Below are positions 9,518-17,666 of a DNA stretch of 64,000 bases, in pieces; the first letter of the stretch is position 1; each line of letters begins with the position of its first letter. Under the pieces are notes generated by a model, which worked only from the letters and a program-made list of their open reading frames with translations, searched no databases and had not been told where the DNA came from. The stretch comes from Paraburkholderia susongensis (lineage in GTDB: Bacteria > Pseudomonadota > Gammaproteobacteria > Burkholderiales > Burkholderiaceae): the NCBI RefSeq assembly GCF_900177725.1, contig NZ_FXAT01000002.1, positions 829,135 through 893,134 of the forward strand. Direction: 5' to 3'. The position numbers and the translations under genes are program-made.

Positions 9518-10450
9518 GTGGCTACCGAGAATGGCGGTTCGCTGTATGTCCTGCAGGCACGTCCACCGGCGATCATCGCCCTGTGGCCGGACGGTTCGCA
9601 CGAAGTCGTCGTCGCGAATCTCACGCGTACACCCGACGGCATCAAGGTCGATGCCGAGAACCAGGTGATCTACTGGACCAACATGGGCACCGGCATCCAT
9701 CTGATCGACGGCGATCCGATTCCCGGCGCAATTCCGCCGAACGACGGCACGATTGAAAGCGCGAAGTTCGATGGAAGCGAGCATCGTGTGCTCGTGCCTT
9801 CCGGGGTAGCCGGAACCCCCAAGGAGCTCGCGCTAGACAAGGAAGGCGGCTTTCTGTACTGGTGCGATCGCGAGGGCATGCGCGTCATGCGCGCGCGCAT
9901 GGACGGCACGGAGGTCACTGAACTCGTTCGCACCGGCAATTTCCCGGCGGATACGGGCGACGCGACCCGCCATTGCGTGGGCATCGCGCTGGACAAGCCA
10001 AACGGGCATATCTACTGGACGCAAAAGGGAGCGCCGGATGCGGGAGAAGGTCGCATCTTCAGGGCAAGCATCGATCTGCCCGCCGGGGCGAAATCCGATG
10101 CGCGTCCCGATCTCGAATGTCTGCTGAATCATCTGCCCGAGCCGATCGATCTCGATATCGATCATCGCGACGGCATCCTCTACTGGACGGATCGTGGCGA
10201 CGATACGCATGACGGCAATACGTTAAACCGCGCAAAGATCACCGCGTCAGGGCTTGTCGAGCGCGAGGTACTCGCGCGCGATCTGAAGGAAGGCATCGGC
10301 GTGTCCCTGGACCGGCGCGGGCGCCGCGCGTTCGTGACCGACCTGGGCGGCAACGTGCGGGAGCTGGACATCGATACGAAACACGAATCGCATTTCACTA
10401 CGGTTGCCCACCTCGGCGCGCTGACCGGTATCGACTACGCGGATATCTAG
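9518..10450 (+). CDS. YWTD-type beta-propeller protein
   Basis: From the GTG at 9518 this encodes 310 residues. It has recurring YWTN, YWCD, YWTQ and YWTD motifs (QVIYWTNMG, GFLYWCDREG, GHIYWTQKG, GILYWTDRGDD), spaced like the blades of an LDL-receptor class B / SMP-30-like six-bladed propeller. GGAGGGT sits seven bases before this GTG, and the propeller begins at once (GGSLYVLQARPPAIIALWPDG). An upstream ATG at 9371 would add 49 non-conserved residues without a ribosome site. No signal peptide is seen, so it is probably cytoplasmic. Function unknown. Confidence 0.8.
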   Translation: MATENGGSLYVLQARPPAIIALWPDGSHEVVVANLTRTPDGIKVDAENQVIYWTNMGTGIHLIDGDPIPGAIPPNDGTIESAKFDGSEHRVLVPSGVAGTPKELALDKEGGFLYWCDREGMRVMRARMDGTEVTELVRTGNFPADTGDATRHCVGIALDKPNGHIYWTQKGAPDAGEGRIFRASIDLPAGAKSDARPDLECLLNHLPEPIDLDIDHRDGILYWTDRGDDTHDGNTLNRAKITASGLVEREVLARDLKEGIGVSLDRRGRRAFVTDLGGNVRELDIDTKHESHFTTVAHLGALTGIDYADI

Positions 10451-10553
10451 GCCGGTTTTGTCAGGGCTGCCCGGTGGATGTCCGGGTAGCCTCGCCGGTC
10501 ATTTGCAATGGATTCCTCATCACTTCCGGAGCGATGCCAGCGGCATGACCCAT

Positions 10554-11483
10554 TCAGATAGTGCGCCCCTCAGCCCGGCCACACACTTCGTAATGATGGG
10601 TTCCAGAAGCAAATTGCCCCGCTCGAACCGCATTGGCTACGTCTTCGTATTTGGCGAGATATGCCTTTTCAAACTCAGCGCGCTGAAACGCGGCTTCAGG
10701 CACTGCTTGAATTGGCCGATCGATCCAGTAACCACATGACTTCGCCTCCAGCTTATAGCCAAGTGATTGAGCGTCCGGCAACGAAAAATAATGAAAGACG
10801 AGTGATTTTCGAGTGCGTGCCGGATCGGCGATGGGGCCGCCGCCATGAAGCAGATTGGCATGCCAGATCAACACATCGCCTTTCTTCGCGACGAACGTCT
10901 GTTTCTCCAGACGATTGTTCTCAACCTGAGCGCTCATATACGAATGCCACTCTGTCATCTCTGTCGGGATGCTCTGGCGAGTTCCATTGCTGAAAATCAT
11001 CTGTTCGATTTTGTGGCTGCCCGGATAGTAGAAAAGCTGCCCGGCATCTACGTGTGAATCTTCGAGCGCAACCCAGATTGCTATCAGATGGTCATTCGTG
11101 ACTGGCGTCATGTATATCGCGTCGACATGCGCCGGCTGCTGGCTACCCTTTTCGAAATACAGACTGTTGCAGAGAGCCGGAGCAGACCCGAGCAGTTCCT
11201 GAAGAACTGGTGCAATCCGATCCGATAGAGCGAGCTCGCGGACGTCTTCCATGTCCAGATAAAGATCGTTGATCTTCATGCGACGGCTTTTTATCTCTTC
11301 GGGTGAAAGCAGCCCCAGTAAGCTCCGCTCCCCTGTATCAAGAAGGTCAATGGTTACGTTCATTGGGCGCTGCCGCTTGCGCTCCGCGACGGACGCGACA
11401 ACTGCATCAACCTCGTCAGCCGAGTAAAACGAAGGAAGAATCGCGAACCCCTGTTCTTCGAAGTTTTTCTTGATATTGCTCAT
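10554..11483 (-). CDS. Phytanoyl-CoA dioxygenase (PhyH) family oxygenase with a C-terminal extension
   Basis: This 309-residue protein resembles Fe(II)/2-oxoglutarate oxygenases of the PhyH family. It has FEEQGFAILPSFYSADEV at the N-terminus, iron ligands likely H119 and D121 (QPAHVDA) and H213 (LLHGGG), and a downstream Arg for 2-oxoglutarate. Residues about 271-307 (FEKAYLAKYEDVANAVRAG then FASGTHHYEVCGRAEGR) match the short NPDVAxAV-type repeat usually found on secreted calcium-binding and glycosyltransferase-linked proteins. Base composition is less GC-rich than flanking genes, suggesting transfer. The substrate is unknown. Confidence 0.85.
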   Translation of the reverse strand: MSNIKKNFEEQGFAILPSFYSADEVDAVVASVAERKRQRPMNVTIDLLDTGERSLLGLLSPEEIKSRRMKINDLYLDMEDVRELALSDRIAPVLQELLGSAPALCNSLYFEKGSQQPAHVDAIYMTPVTNDHLIAIWVALEDSHVDAGQLFYYPGSHKIEQMIFSNGTRQSIPTEMTEWHSYMSAQVENNRLEKQTFVAKKGDVLIWHANLLHGGGPIADPARTRKSLVFHYFSLPDAQSLGYKLEAKSCGYWIDRPIQAVPEAAFQRAEFEKAYLAKYEDVANAVRAGQFASGTHHYEVCGRAEGRTI

Positions 11484-12058
11484 TTTGGTCTCGTTTTATA
11501 TGACGTGCGGCGCCCTCGCATGCATTTAGCGTTCGAATCTGGAGGGGGCCGCGCGGAGTTCCAGCTTGCATTGAATTTTTATGAATCGGCAAATTATACA
11601 TACGACCGGGAAGAAGGTCATAAATTGCCGATTTTGACCGAGCAGCGCCGCCATCCGGGCGTCAACATGTGTGCAGCCCGAAGCCCCAGCGGCACGTTGC
11701 TGTTGCTAACCTTTCTCGAGGGCGGGCTGATGCAGGTGTAGCGCAAGGTCGTCAGCGCGATCGCCTGGAGCGAACCGCCGGTATCGATGTAATGACCCGG
11801 TGCATTTCGGTAGCGCATGCGAGCGCATCAACAACGCTCTTCGCCAGGGAGTGTTATTCGGTCATGCCGACACCGCGCAGGGAGAGGCGTGCCTGGCGCC
11901 TGAATAAAAGGCCCACCGAAGCAGAACCGCCTTATGTCACCCGTCAACCTTACATCTAAATTTCCCGGAACCCCTGCCGTTAACTACATGTAAGCGACAG
12001 CACGCACTGCCGCTTACATCGAAATCGTAGTCCCGTAAATGTATCTGCCGGAGATAAA
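11484..12058. other. Intergenic stretch with an inverted repeat, no clear gene
   Basis: I see no supported gene in these 575 bp. Short frames exist on both strands (for example 11618-11818 minus) but have no ribosome site, no recognisable family and mixed composition. They may be decayed fragments. Just before the lipoprotein gene there is a perfect 9-bp inverted repeat, ATGTAAGCG (11988-11996) and CGCTTACAT (12011-12019). It could be an operator or a hairpin in the leader. Confidence 0.45.
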
Positions 12059-12646
12059 ATGAAAGGTTGCACCATCACCGCTTTGGTATCTGCAATTGCA
12101 CTTAGCGGCTGTCTTGCAATGACGCCACCCGTCAAGAATGCCAACGGACAGCCCATCAAGTTCGTGTCTCCCGTTCTCGGAAAGAACGCCATGAAAGGTG
12201 CTCGATATGTGCTTATCGAGAAAAATATCGCTGATGGTAAATACCGGGTGGTCAGTATTTCGACGAGCCGCCAGGAAATTACAAATGACCGCCAGGAACG
12301 GATCGCCTTCAATGCTGATTTGACAGGTTTTGCGCCAGACTACACGGAATACTCTTTCCAGACTTATACGGACAGAGGTAATTATGGCGAGCAGACCGAA
12401 ATTATGCGTTGCGCCTCTTTTCCGCAAAAAACTTACGCATATACGCCCTGCAATAGCGCATTTGCCGATGTGTTCGTGCCCATGGGAGTAACCAAGGCCT
12501 ATATTGCCGGACAAATGGGCTATGCGGCAAAAAAATCGTGGGATGATCCGAAAAATAATAATATGCGCTACGTAAGTTCGCCTCAATGGGCTTTGGCGCA
12601 GGCTGGCGTATTCGAACGCCTTGCCGATCTGACCAACGCTAAATGA
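12059..12646 (+). CDS. Predicted lipoprotein, unknown family
   Basis: This 195-residue protein has a lipoprotein signal (MKGCTITALVSAIALSGC) with lipobox LSGC, so Cys18 would be lipidated. The mature part has no family I recognise and contains several cysteines (MRCASFPQ, TPCNSAF) and many aromatic residues. CGGAGATAAA precedes the ATG. The stop overlaps the next gene by four bases, so the two are probably co-translated and may form an envelope pair. Composition is less GC-rich than the chromosome around it. Confidence 0.7.
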   Translation: MKGCTITALVSAIALSGCLAMTPPVKNANGQPIKFVSPVLGKNAMKGARYVLIEKNIADGKYRVVSISTSRQEITNDRQERIAFNADLTGFAPDYTEYSFQTYTDRGNYGEQTEIMRCASFPQKTYAYTPCNSAFADVFVPMGVTKAYIAGQMGYAAKKSWDDPKNNNMRYVSSPQWALAQAGVFERLADLTNAK

Positions 12647-13260
12647 TGGGTGAGCGCTTTATGCGGCTTCCAGTTCATTTTTCCATCGGTGCTTTTGCGC
12701 TCGCGCTCTCTGTTTCATCGTTTTCGGCTGAGTTGACGCCAGCATCTCCTTCCACGGATACAGTCGCGCTTGAAGTCAACAACCAGTGGAACGTAAGCAT
12801 TTCAAATCGGGCGGAGCTGGAAAACCCGGTTTACGTGACTCTCAGGCCAGCCGGGAATCATTGGGAAATAGACGGATTGTTCGATGCGGCGCCGGAGCTC
12901 GAGCGCACGGAGGATCTGGAATTGTTCGTGGCGACGAGGGATCTTCAGCAATGGGCCAATGCTTATATTGACCTGCGCCAGGATTGCGACACATTCGAGA
13001 TGAGGGAGTCGGACTTCCATTCCGTATGCACCAGCAGATTTGCGGAAAAGAAAACCGGGATTGCCATAGCCCGAGTCTTTTTCGGTACGGGCGGAAAAAT
13101 ACCCACCGGCTACTCCAGCGAGAAGGTAAAGGCAGCGATCAATAGCATTCCGGTACAGCAGGCAGTGGAGAAACTGACTGCGTATGAGCAGGTTTCCGAC
13201 GAAACACAAAAAAATCGAAGGATGCTGCACATACTGAAAAGTATGCCCTCCGGCTATTGA
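12643..13260 (+). CDS. Predicted secreted protein, unknown family
   Basis: This 205-residue protein begins MMGERFMRLPVHFS and continues GAFALALSVSSFSAE, a Sec signal peptide cleaved near residue 30. The mature domain has two cysteines (RQDCDTF, HSVCTSR) that could form a disulfide and is otherwise unrecognised. Its start overlaps the stop of the lipoprotein gene at 12059-12646 by four bases. The pair probably acts together in the periplasm. A second Met at residue 7 is an alternative start. Function unknown. Confidence 0.65.
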   Translation: MMGERFMRLPVHFSIGAFALALSVSSFSAELTPASPSTDTVALEVNNQWNVSISNRAELENPVYVTLRPAGNHWEIDGLFDAAPELERTEDLELFVATRDLQQWANAYIDLRQDCDTFEMRESDFHSVCTSRFAEKKTGIAIARVFFGTGGKIPTGYSSEKVKAAINSIPVQQAVEKLTAYEQVSDETQKNRRMLHILKSMPSGY

Positions 13261-13629
13261 ATAGCCTTAGCCACTTCGTGAGCGGGCGGCCTCGGCGGAA
13301 TTTATTTTTCGCTGAGGTTTTTTTGCATAGCCACTTTTCGAGCGCGCGTATCGGTCTCTGATTAACTATCTCGCACTGTGTCCAGCCGGACGCCACCTGT
13401 ATTTTGGCAAGCGCTTTTTCGAGCATGTGCAGCCATTTGCTGTTTTGCGTCGACTCTCGCCCAGTCAACCCTTGAGGGTAGCGGCGAAGACCGGTCTTAT
13501 CCAGGCATCGCCGCCGATTTCCTGAGTTCACTTTGTGAGTGACTTAGGGGTCCGTATGGGAACCATGCGTGGCAGGTGCTTCTGGGATTCGCGCAAAGCC
13601 CTTTAATCAGGATTTTGCGGAAGGTGTGT
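13261..13629. other. Gene-less stretch left of the integrated element
   Basis: No supported gene lies between the secreted-protein gene and the left attachment repeat. The frame at 13139-13531 on the minus strand overlaps the secreted-protein gene and lacks a ribosome site. A T-rich run at about 13316-13323 follows a weak hairpin and may terminate the upstream pair. Confidence 0.4.
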
Positions 13630-13647
13630 GTACTGGCGGAGAGACGG
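13630..13647. repeat. Left attachment site (attL) core
   Basis: This 18-bp sequence, GTACTGGCGGAGAGACGG, is repeated exactly at 23437-23454. On the element side it continues into an 8-bp inverted copy: GGCGGAGA (13635-13642), nine bases, TCTCCGCC (13652-13659). That is the layout of two inverted core-type integrase sites around a crossover region. Confidence 0.85.
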
Positions 13648-13767
13648 TCTTTCTCCGCCTATCATTGCACTTCACGGACGTTCACGGATATTCATCTAAG
13701 CAACTGATTCTCTTGCATTTTTAGTCTACTCTCGTCTACCATAATCCACTCAAATAGACGACTAGAA

Positions 13768-13786
13768 CGTATGTACAAACGTATGT
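13768..13786 (+). repeat. Left pair of integrase arm-type sites
   Basis: CGTATGT occurs at 13768-13774 and 13780-13786, start to start 12 bp. The same pair with the same spacing is at the right end (23368-23386). Such paired short repeats near both ends are the expected binding sites of the integrase N-terminal arm-binding domain. They also lie in the integrase promoter region, so integrase may repress itself. Confidence 0.6.
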
Positions 13787-13808
13787 TAGAAAGTTAGGCG
13801 GAGAGACT

Positions 13809-15077
13809 ATGGGACGGGGAATTAACAAGCTGGCGGCGCTCGCCGTGAGCAATGAAGATCGGCGCGGATACCACGGCGACGGCGGCGGCCTTTGGCTGCA
13901 GGTGAGCAAGTCCGGTACGAAATCATGGATATTCAGATATGCGAGGCACGGAAAGATTTACAACCTCGGCATGGGGCCGTATCCGGCAGTTAGCCTGAAG
14001 GCTGCGCGCGAAAAAGCGGCCGAGCAGCGGGCCATACTGGGGGCAGGTGGCGACCCTATGGCAGAGCGCAAAGCCGCCAAGGCCAAGGCCGCCAACCGCA
14101 TGACGTTCGACCAGTGCAGCGCGGCCTATATCGATGCCCACAAGTCCGGCTGGAAGAACGAGAAGCACGCCGATCAGTGGACGAACACCCTTGCGACCTA
14201 TGCCAGCCCTATCATCGGCAGCTTGGACGTTGCGCTAGTCGATACTCAATGCGTCGTTCGGATTTTGGAGCGCGATTCCCTCTGGACGACGAAGAACGAA
14301 ACGGCAAGCCGTGTGCGGGGCAGAATTGAGCGCGTTCTAGCCTGGGCAACGACGCGGCACTTGCGGACTGGTGACAACCCGGCACGCTGGAAAAACCACC
14401 TTGACACCCTTCTGCCGCCGCCTGGGAAGGTGCAGGAAGATTCGCACTTTCCAGCGCTCCCCTACCGACAGATTAACGAATTCATGCTGGAACTTCGCGA
14501 GCGCCCAGGCGTGGCAGCGCGTGCGCTGGAATTCACCATCCTGACGGCCGCCAGAACGAACGAGACTATCGGTGCCACCTGGGACGAAATCAATTTGCAG
14601 AACGCCGTCTGGATCGTTCCGGGGCAGCGCATGAAACGGGCTCGAGCGCACCATACCCCGCTCTGCCGCCGCGCAATCGAAATCCTGAAGGAAATGCAGG
14701 CCGTGCAGGATGAGTTCGGCTTTCAGCACGTGTTCCCGAGCGGTGACGGTGGACTGTCGAACGCGGCAATGGGGAAAGTTATCAAGATCATCAACGGTCG
14801 TCGCGAGAAAGCCGAACTGCCGCTATGGGTCGATCCGATGGAGGATAACCGGCCAGTGGTCCCGCATGGCATGCGCAGTTCATTCCGTGACTGGGCCGGC
14901 GAGGTATCGCACCATGAGCGCGAGGTGATCGAACACGCCTTGGCGCACAAGCTGGCGGACGACAGCGAAGCGGCCTACCAGCGTGGCGCGATGTTCGAGA
15001 AGCGACGCGTACTGATGGACGACTGGGCGACCTACATAGAGACTCCGCCAGCGACGCAAATGCCCATCGCAGCATGA
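13809..15077 (+). CDS. int: Tyrosine-type integrase with DUF4102 arm-binding domain
   Basis: This 422-residue site-specific recombinase has an N-terminal DUF4102 arm-binding domain (about 1-95, with GGGLWLQVSKSG and MGPYPAVSLKAAREKA) and a SAM-like core-binding domain. The catalytic domain shows R249 (TAARTNE), a Lys near 276, H353 and R356 (PHGMRSSFRDW), H380 (HALAHKL) and Tyr390 (EAAYQRG). All catalytic positions are present, so it is probably active. GGCGGAGAG before the ATG is its ribosome site and also copies part of the attachment core. It is divergent from the chromosome side and lies at the end away from the tRNA gene. Confidence 0.95.
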   Translation: MGRGINKLAALAVSNEDRRGYHGDGGGLWLQVSKSGTKSWIFRYARHGKIYNLGMGPYPAVSLKAAREKAAEQRAILGAGGDPMAERKAAKAKAANRMTFDQCSAAYIDAHKSGWKNEKHADQWTNTLATYASPIIGSLDVALVDTQCVVRILERDSLWTTKNETASRVRGRIERVLAWATTRHLRTGDNPARWKNHLDTLLPPPGKVQEDSHFPALPYRQINEFMLELRERPGVAARALEFTILTAARTNETIGATWDEINLQNAVWIVPGQRMKRARAHHTPLCRRAIEILKEMQAVQDEFGFQHVFPSGDGGLSNAAMGKVIKIINGRREKAELPLWVDPMEDNRPVVPHGMRSSFRDWAGEVSHHEREVIEHALAHKLADDSEAAYQRGAMFEKRRVLMDDWATYIETPPATQMPIAA

Positions 15078-15083
15078 CAAACA

Positions 15084-15106
15084 CCCCGCACCAAGCGGGG
15101 TTTTTT
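15084..15106 (+). terminator. Rho-independent terminator after integrase
   Basis: CCCCGC, five bases, GCGGGG and then six T residues, starting seven bases after the integrase stop. Confidence 0.9.
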
Positions 15107-15220
15107 GTTTTTAGAGCAAAAATCTAAAGACCCGTTTTCGTGATGCACGGTGATGCCCGATTAATCGGCATCAATTCGCGTGATTATTTGGATATGGAAG
15201 AGACCCGCATCGCGCAGAAA

Positions 15221-15255
15221 CCACACGTGGAAACGGAAATCCCACAAGTGGAAAC
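15221..15255 (+). promoter_or_regulatory. Two copies of dyad motif CCAC-N2-GTGGAAAC before alpA
   Basis: CCACACGTGGAAAC (15221-15234) and CCACAAGTGGAAAC (15242-15255) are spaced 21 bp start to start, two helical turns. They lie 62-96 bp before the AlpA start. Two related copies precede the late operon (17944-17957, 18005-18018). The dyad plus fixed tail suggests an operator for one element-encoded or helper-encoded regulator. Confidence 0.55.
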
Positions 15256-15316
15256 TGCACCCGCAAGCAGATTTAATGCGACTGCGTTCTAAATCAACCT
15301 ACCGGGTGATATCCAA

Positions 15317-15526
15317 ATGGGAAACCGAGTTCTCCGCATCGACCAAGTTCTGGCGGTTGTGCCGCTGAAGAAAAGCACCGTCTATAAGGCCATGAAGGCC
15401 GGCACCTTTCCTCGCCCTATCCGTCTCGGGCTTAAAGCTGTTGGCTGGCTTGAGGCAGATATCCAGGACTGGATCAACGGCCGCATCGCCGCATCGCTCG
15501 GGCAAGAAAAAGGCGGTGCAGCATGA
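15317..15526 (+). CDS. alpA: AlpA-family transcriptional regulator
   Basis: This 69-residue MerR-like helix-turn-helix protein (RIDQVLAVVPLKKSTVYKAM then PRPIRLGLKAVGWLEADIQDW) has the canonical AlpA fold. AlpA proteins switch on integrase/excision or early genes in satellites such as P4 and PICIs. Its gene starts the early operon and its stop overlaps the next ATG (ATGA). The paired dyad motif lies just upstream. Whether AlpA itself binds that motif is untested. Confidence 0.92.
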   Translation: MGNRVLRIDQVLAVVPLKKSTVYKAMKAGTFPRPIRLGLKAVGWLEADIQDWINGRIAASLGQEKGGAA

Positions 15527-15690
15527 ACGCCCGCACCGCCCAGAAGAACACCACTCATCACGAAAACAACCGTAGTCCTAATTATATCACCATGCTTATC
15601 GATATTACTCGCCTCTTCACGGACTGCGACCGTCCGTTTGGCCTGTTCGCAGTGCTCGCCCTGATCGCCGTTGCTGGGAGGCTGGCATGA
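15523..15690 (+). CDS. 55-residue protein, coupled between AlpA and the next gene
   Basis: This frame of 55 residues (MNARTAQKNTTHHENNRSPN at the start) begins at an ATG overlapping the AlpA stop and ends in a TGA overlapping the ATG at 15687. The C-terminal third (PFGLFAVLALIAVAGRLA) is hydrophobic enough for one membrane helix. ATGA junctions at both ends and lack of any gap argue that it is translated. A downstream ATG at codon 24 is an alternative start. No family recognised. Confidence 0.6.
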   Translation: MNARTAQKNTTHHENNRSPNYITMLIDITRLFTDCDRPFGLFAVLALIAVAGRLA

Positions 15691-15992
15691 GCGATAGCCA
15701 ATACTTGACGCCCGCAGACTTCCTGGCGTGGAAGAAAGTCAACGACGCAATGCTTCTCGACGACGATGAACGGAACCAGCGCGCCGTCGACGATGCGGTT
15801 ATCAAATTTGTGATGCGCGAGATTAGGCGTGGAGCCGAATTTGAAGATGCCGGGGATTTTGCCGCGCGAATTCGCCAGGCCAGTTATGGGGTTCATGACC
15901 ATGTCCGCTATACGCCCTCAGCTGTGCGCCGCGCATTGCGCGCCATCGGCTGGAAGCCGAAGCGTGAGCGCGCCGGGGAGGTGCCCGAATGA
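15687..15992 (+). CDS. Small unknown satellite early protein
   Basis: This 101-residue soluble protein starts MSDSQYLTPADFLAWKKVND. It has an acidic stretch (LLDDDERNQRAVDD) and a basic C-terminus (RRALRAIGWKPKRERAG), which suggests DNA or RNA contact. GGGAGG precedes the ATG, and its stop overlaps the VapE start (ATGA). Position directly before VapE suggests a replication accessory or inhibitor role, but this is inference. No family recognised. Confidence 0.75.
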   Translation: MSDSQYLTPADFLAWKKVNDAMLLDDDERNQRAVDDAVIKFVMREIRRGAEFEDAGDFAARIRQASYGVHDHVRYTPSAVRRALRAIGWKPKRERAGEVPE

Positions 15993-17401
15993 GCGCGTTC
16001 GTTTCGATTGAGGAAATCCGCGCTATGCGGCTCGCGGGTACGCTGGATGTTCCGGAGCCACCAGTGCCGGCATCGCGTCCGAAGAAAAAACCGAAGGCCG
16101 AACCACGCTTTCAGAAGCCGCCAGCATTGATCGAAGCCGAGAAGGCATCGCGCGACGCGGCTCGTGTGCGCCGGCTGGAAGAAAACGTGCGGCCGGCAAA
16201 CGACCACGAAGCAGTGGAAGCGATGGCCCATCACGGCATCGCGCTTACCACCAATATGAGCGGTGCGCCCTACGCAAACATCGACAATGCAATAGCAGTG
16301 CTGCGAAGGCATCCGCGCTTTGCCAGTCGCATCTGGTACGACACGTTCCACCAGGACATTTTTACTACATGGGACTGTGACGAGCCGCGACCGTGGGCTG
16401 ACTCTGACCGCGTACGCGTCGCGGCCGTGCTACAGGGCGAGTTCGGGCTGGTGAAGTTCGGCGATGACCTGGTAGAGAAATCCGCCATCGCTGTGGCGCA
16501 GGCCGACCAACGCGACGAGTTGCGCGACTGGCTGCAGTCGCTGCGATGGGACGGCACTCCGCGCCTGGGTGACTGGCTGCAGCGCGCGGTCGGTGCGCCT
16601 GACGACGAGTATCACAACGCCATCGGGCGAAACTTCATCCTGTCGATGGTGGCTCGCGGGCTTGTGCCTGGCTGCAAGGTGGACACCATGCCGGTATTCG
16701 AGGGCTCCCAGGGCGCCGGTAAGTCGAAACTGCTTGGCATCCTTGGCGGAAAGTATTTTTCAGAGTTGTCAGAGGGCATGGACACGAAGGACTTTTTTGT
16801 GACCATCCAAGGCACTTGGTTGATCGAGGTAGCTGAGCTTGATGCGTTTCGGAAAACTGAAGTGACGCGTATCAAGCAGGCGCTGTCATCTCGCGAGGAC
16901 CGCTGCCGACTTCCCTACGCAAAACGCGCCGTCAACCTGCCGCGACGCGTAGTGTTCGCTGGAACGACAAACGAACGCGAATACCTGCGCGACGCGACCG
17001 GCGCGCGTCGTTTCTGGCCTCTTGCTGTGGCGAGCATCGACCACGACTGGCTGGAGAGCAACCGCGAACAGCTTTTCGCCGAAGCCGTGGAAGCGTTCAA
17101 TGCCCGCGCCACCTGGTGGGAAGTTCCGACCGAGGCCGCCAGAGCGCAGACGGATGAACGGCGCGAAACCGACGCATGGGAGGAAACCATTTCTCAATGG
17201 TGCATCGGTCGCAGCGAAGTGCTGGTGTCAGAAGTGCTGGCCGGAATAGGGGTTGAGACTGCGCGCCAAGGACGGCCGGAGCAGATGCGCGCCGCCAGAA
17301 TCCTAGGGCTTATCGGATACGATCGACGGCTGTTACGAAGGTGCGGTAAGCCGACGAGAGTATGGATTCGCGATGATGACGACGACTCCGCACCCATCTA
17401 G
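15989..17401 (+). CDS. VapE-family helicase/primase-like replication protein
   Basis: This 470-residue protein has a Walker A motif GSQGAGKS at 239-246 and, before it, the VapE layout (YDTFHQDIFTTWDCDEPRPW, WLQSLRWDGTPRLGDWL). A Walker B-like segment, TWLIEVAELDAF, follows near 270. VapE proteins are superfamily-3-like ATPases found in phage satellites and some prophages, where they act in element replication. The first 60 residues are basic and proline-rich. It ends the early operon; a terminator and iteron-rich DNA follow. Confidence 0.92.
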   Translation: MSAFVSIEEIRAMRLAGTLDVPEPPVPASRPKKKPKAEPRFQKPPALIEAEKASRDAARVRRLEENVRPANDHEAVEAMAHHGIALTTNMSGAPYANIDNAIAVLRRHPRFASRIWYDTFHQDIFTTWDCDEPRPWADSDRVRVAAVLQGEFGLVKFGDDLVEKSAIAVAQADQRDELRDWLQSLRWDGTPRLGDWLQRAVGAPDDEYHNAIGRNFILSMVARGLVPGCKVDTMPVFEGSQGAGKSKLLGILGGKYFSELSEGMDTKDFFVTIQGTWLIEVAELDAFRKTEVTRIKQALSSREDRCRLPYAKRAVNLPRRVVFAGTTNEREYLRDATGARRFWPLAVASIDHDWLESNREQLFAEAVEAFNARATWWEVPTEAARAQTDERRETDAWEETISQWCIGRSEVLVSEVLAGIGVETARQGRPEQMRAARILGLIGYDRRLLRRCGKPTRVWIRDDDDDSAPI

Positions 17402-17408
17402 CCACCAG

Positions 17409-17429
17409 ACCCGCTTCGGCGGGTTTTTT
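17409..17429 (+). terminator. Rho-independent terminator after vapE
   Basis: CCCGC, TTCG loop, GCGGG and six T residues begin nine bases after the VapE stop. Confidence 0.92.
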
Positions 17430-17666
17430 GTTACCACCTATGCATCGATCGTTACCACCTAATGCCGCTAGGTAGTAACGGCTCAAACCCGCGCCAATAA
17501 AAGGCTTGCGGATACCGTAACTACCGTAACTACATAGTTTGAGAGATATAAGCGATAGCCCAACTGTGGGATTGAGCAGAGCGCGGGGGATATATAGGAA
17601 GTCTATGGTTTCATCGGTTACATCGGTTACGTGGTTACGTGGTTACGCTTCGTCGGTCTCGTAACC
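17430..17666. repeat. Iteron cluster, candidate satellite replication origin
   Basis: GTTACCACCTA occurs at 17430-17440 and 17451-17461 (21 bp apart), with an inverted near-copy TAGGTAGTAAC at 17469-17479. A tandem TACCGTAAC pair is at 17513-17530. GGTTAC occurs four times at 17616, 17625, 17633 and 17641, and GTAACC at 17661. An AT-rich stretch with ATATAAGCGATAG and TATATAGG lies between the two iteron blocks. Repeats flanking AT-rich DNA next to a VapE gene resemble satellite origins such as those of SaPIs. Confidence 0.6.

Noticed and set aside
11505..11818. Frames near 11.5-11.8 kb on both strands
   Set aside because: No family, no ribosome site; possibly decayed DNA.
17430..17666. Repeats considered as a CRISPR array
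   Set aside because: Units are 6-11 bp with irregular, very short spacing and include inverted copies, so they are iterons rather than CRISPR repeats.
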